Positions 5,689-6,246 of a DNA stretch of 6,246 bases are shown here, piece by piece. Under the pieces are notes generated by a model. It saw only the letters and a program-made list of their open reading frames with translations. It was not told where the DNA came from and did not search any database. The translations under genes and the position numbers were made by a program. Numbering within the stretch: position 1 is the first letter of the stretch; each line of letters begins with the position of its first letter. This DNA is from Streptococcus oralis (GTDB lineage: Bacteria; Bacillota; Bacilli; Lactobacillales; Streptococcaceae): the NCBI GenBank assembly GCA_905370255.1, contig CAJPKC010000075.1, positions 1 through 6,246 on the forward strand, given 5' to 3'.

Positions 5689-6246
5689 TACTCGTTCTCT
5701 TTCAACTTAGCCAATTCTTGGGCAAGTAGTTTGAGGGCTACTTGTGGGTTGGCTTGGCCTTTGGTTGCTTTCATGAGGAATCCTGTGAAAGCTTTGTCAG
5801 CGTTACGTTTTCCTGATTTAAAGTCGGCAACAGCAGCTTCGTTATCGGCAAAGACTTGATGGATGATTGGAATCAAAATATCTGGATCTGAAATTTGAAC
5901 TAAACCGGCTTTTTCAACGTATTCACGAGCACCTCCACCATTTTTAGCAAGGTGGACAAAGACTTTCTTAGCGATTTTAGATGAAATCGTGCCGTCTTCA
6001 ATGATAGCGATCATTTCGACCAAGTTTTCTGGTGTCAATTCGATTTGTTCCAGTGTCTTGCCTTCAGCATTCAAGAACTGAGCGACTTCACCTTGGAGCC
6101 AGTTAGAGACTTGCTTAGCATCGCCACCAAGGGAAACTGCTTTCTCAAAGAAGTCAGAAGTGACTTTATTGGCAGTCAACTGGCTAGCATCGTAGTCTGA
6201 CAAGCCAAGGTCAGATACGTAGCGAGCACGACGCTCTTTTGGAAAC
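5688..6246 (-). CDS. gatB: Asp-tRNA(Asn)/Glu-tRNA(Gln) amidotransferase subunit B (3' part)
   Basis: GatB is the tRNA-binding and kinase subunit of the GatCAB complex, which amidates Glu-tRNA(Gln) and Asp-tRNA(Asn) in bacteria lacking the matching synthetases. The frame is open to the window edge: 185 codons of the C-terminal part of a protein of about 480 aa are present, starting within [20 protein letters not shown]. The section covers the end of the cradle/helical region and the C-terminal YqeY-like tail domain that contacts the tRNA elbow. Typical stretches are [23 protein letters not shown], and near the end [18 protein letters not shown]. Translation does not begin inside the window; the TTG at 6203 is internal. 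In streptococci gatB is normally the last gene of gatCAB, and here three accessory genes follow it on the same strand. Confidence 0.97.
   Translation of the reverse strand, partial: FPKERRARYVSDLGLSDYDASQLTANKVTSDFFEKAVSLGGDAKQVSNWLQGEVAQFLNAEGKTLEQIELTPENLVEMIAIIEDGTISSKIAKKVFVHLAKNGGGAREYVEKAGLVQISDPDILIPIIHQVFADNEAAVADFKSGKRNADKAFTGFLMKATKGQANPQVALKLLAQELAKLKENE

Overview
The window looks like core chromosome of a low-GC Gram-positive coccus, most likely a Streptococcus of the mitis/pneumoniae group. The translated EF-P, NusB, AccA and GatB sequences read like those of that group, ribosome binding sites are strong (AAAGAGG or AGGAGG), and extended -10 promoters are used. The species is inferred from remembered protein sequence, not from a search.

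Left part (1-1363, + strand). The 3' end of accA (acetyl-CoA carboxylase carboxyltransferase alpha) closes with an intrinsic terminator. It is followed by a single-gene unit for a CPBP-family membrane protein (Abi / bacteriocin self-immunity type). This unit has its own near-consensus promoter and ends at a terminator shared with the converging operon from the right.

Middle part (1366-2815, - strand). Reading right to left, a clear extended -10 promoter drives efp (elongation factor P), yqhY (Asp23/Gls24 family) and nusB (transcription antitermination factor). The genes are tightly packed, with a 21-bp gap and then an 8-bp overlap. YqhY is known in Bacillus as a partner of acetyl-CoA carboxylase regulation; here it converges on accA about 1.3 kb away.

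Right part (2833-6246, - strand). The 3' end of gatB (Glu-tRNA(Gln)/Asp-tRNA(Asn) amidotransferase subunit B) is followed by three accessory genes. The first is an unrecognised small membrane protein of 130 aa. The second is a membrane-anchored Tim44-like protein with a Ser/Arg-rich loop and a C-terminal zinc ribbon. The third is a cytosolic SPFH-domain protein of the YdjI / 'virion core protein' type with a Pro/Thr/Gln-rich tail. The last two are translationally coupled. They resemble part of the Bacillus pspA-ydjGHI envelope-stress cluster, but no pspA is present. No terminator is visible from gatB to the end of the SPFH gene, so the three may be read partly from the gat promoter. No RNA genes, IS elements, CRISPR arrays or attachment sites were seen. 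The SPFH/Tim44 pair is the least understood part and the best candidate for an under-described system.
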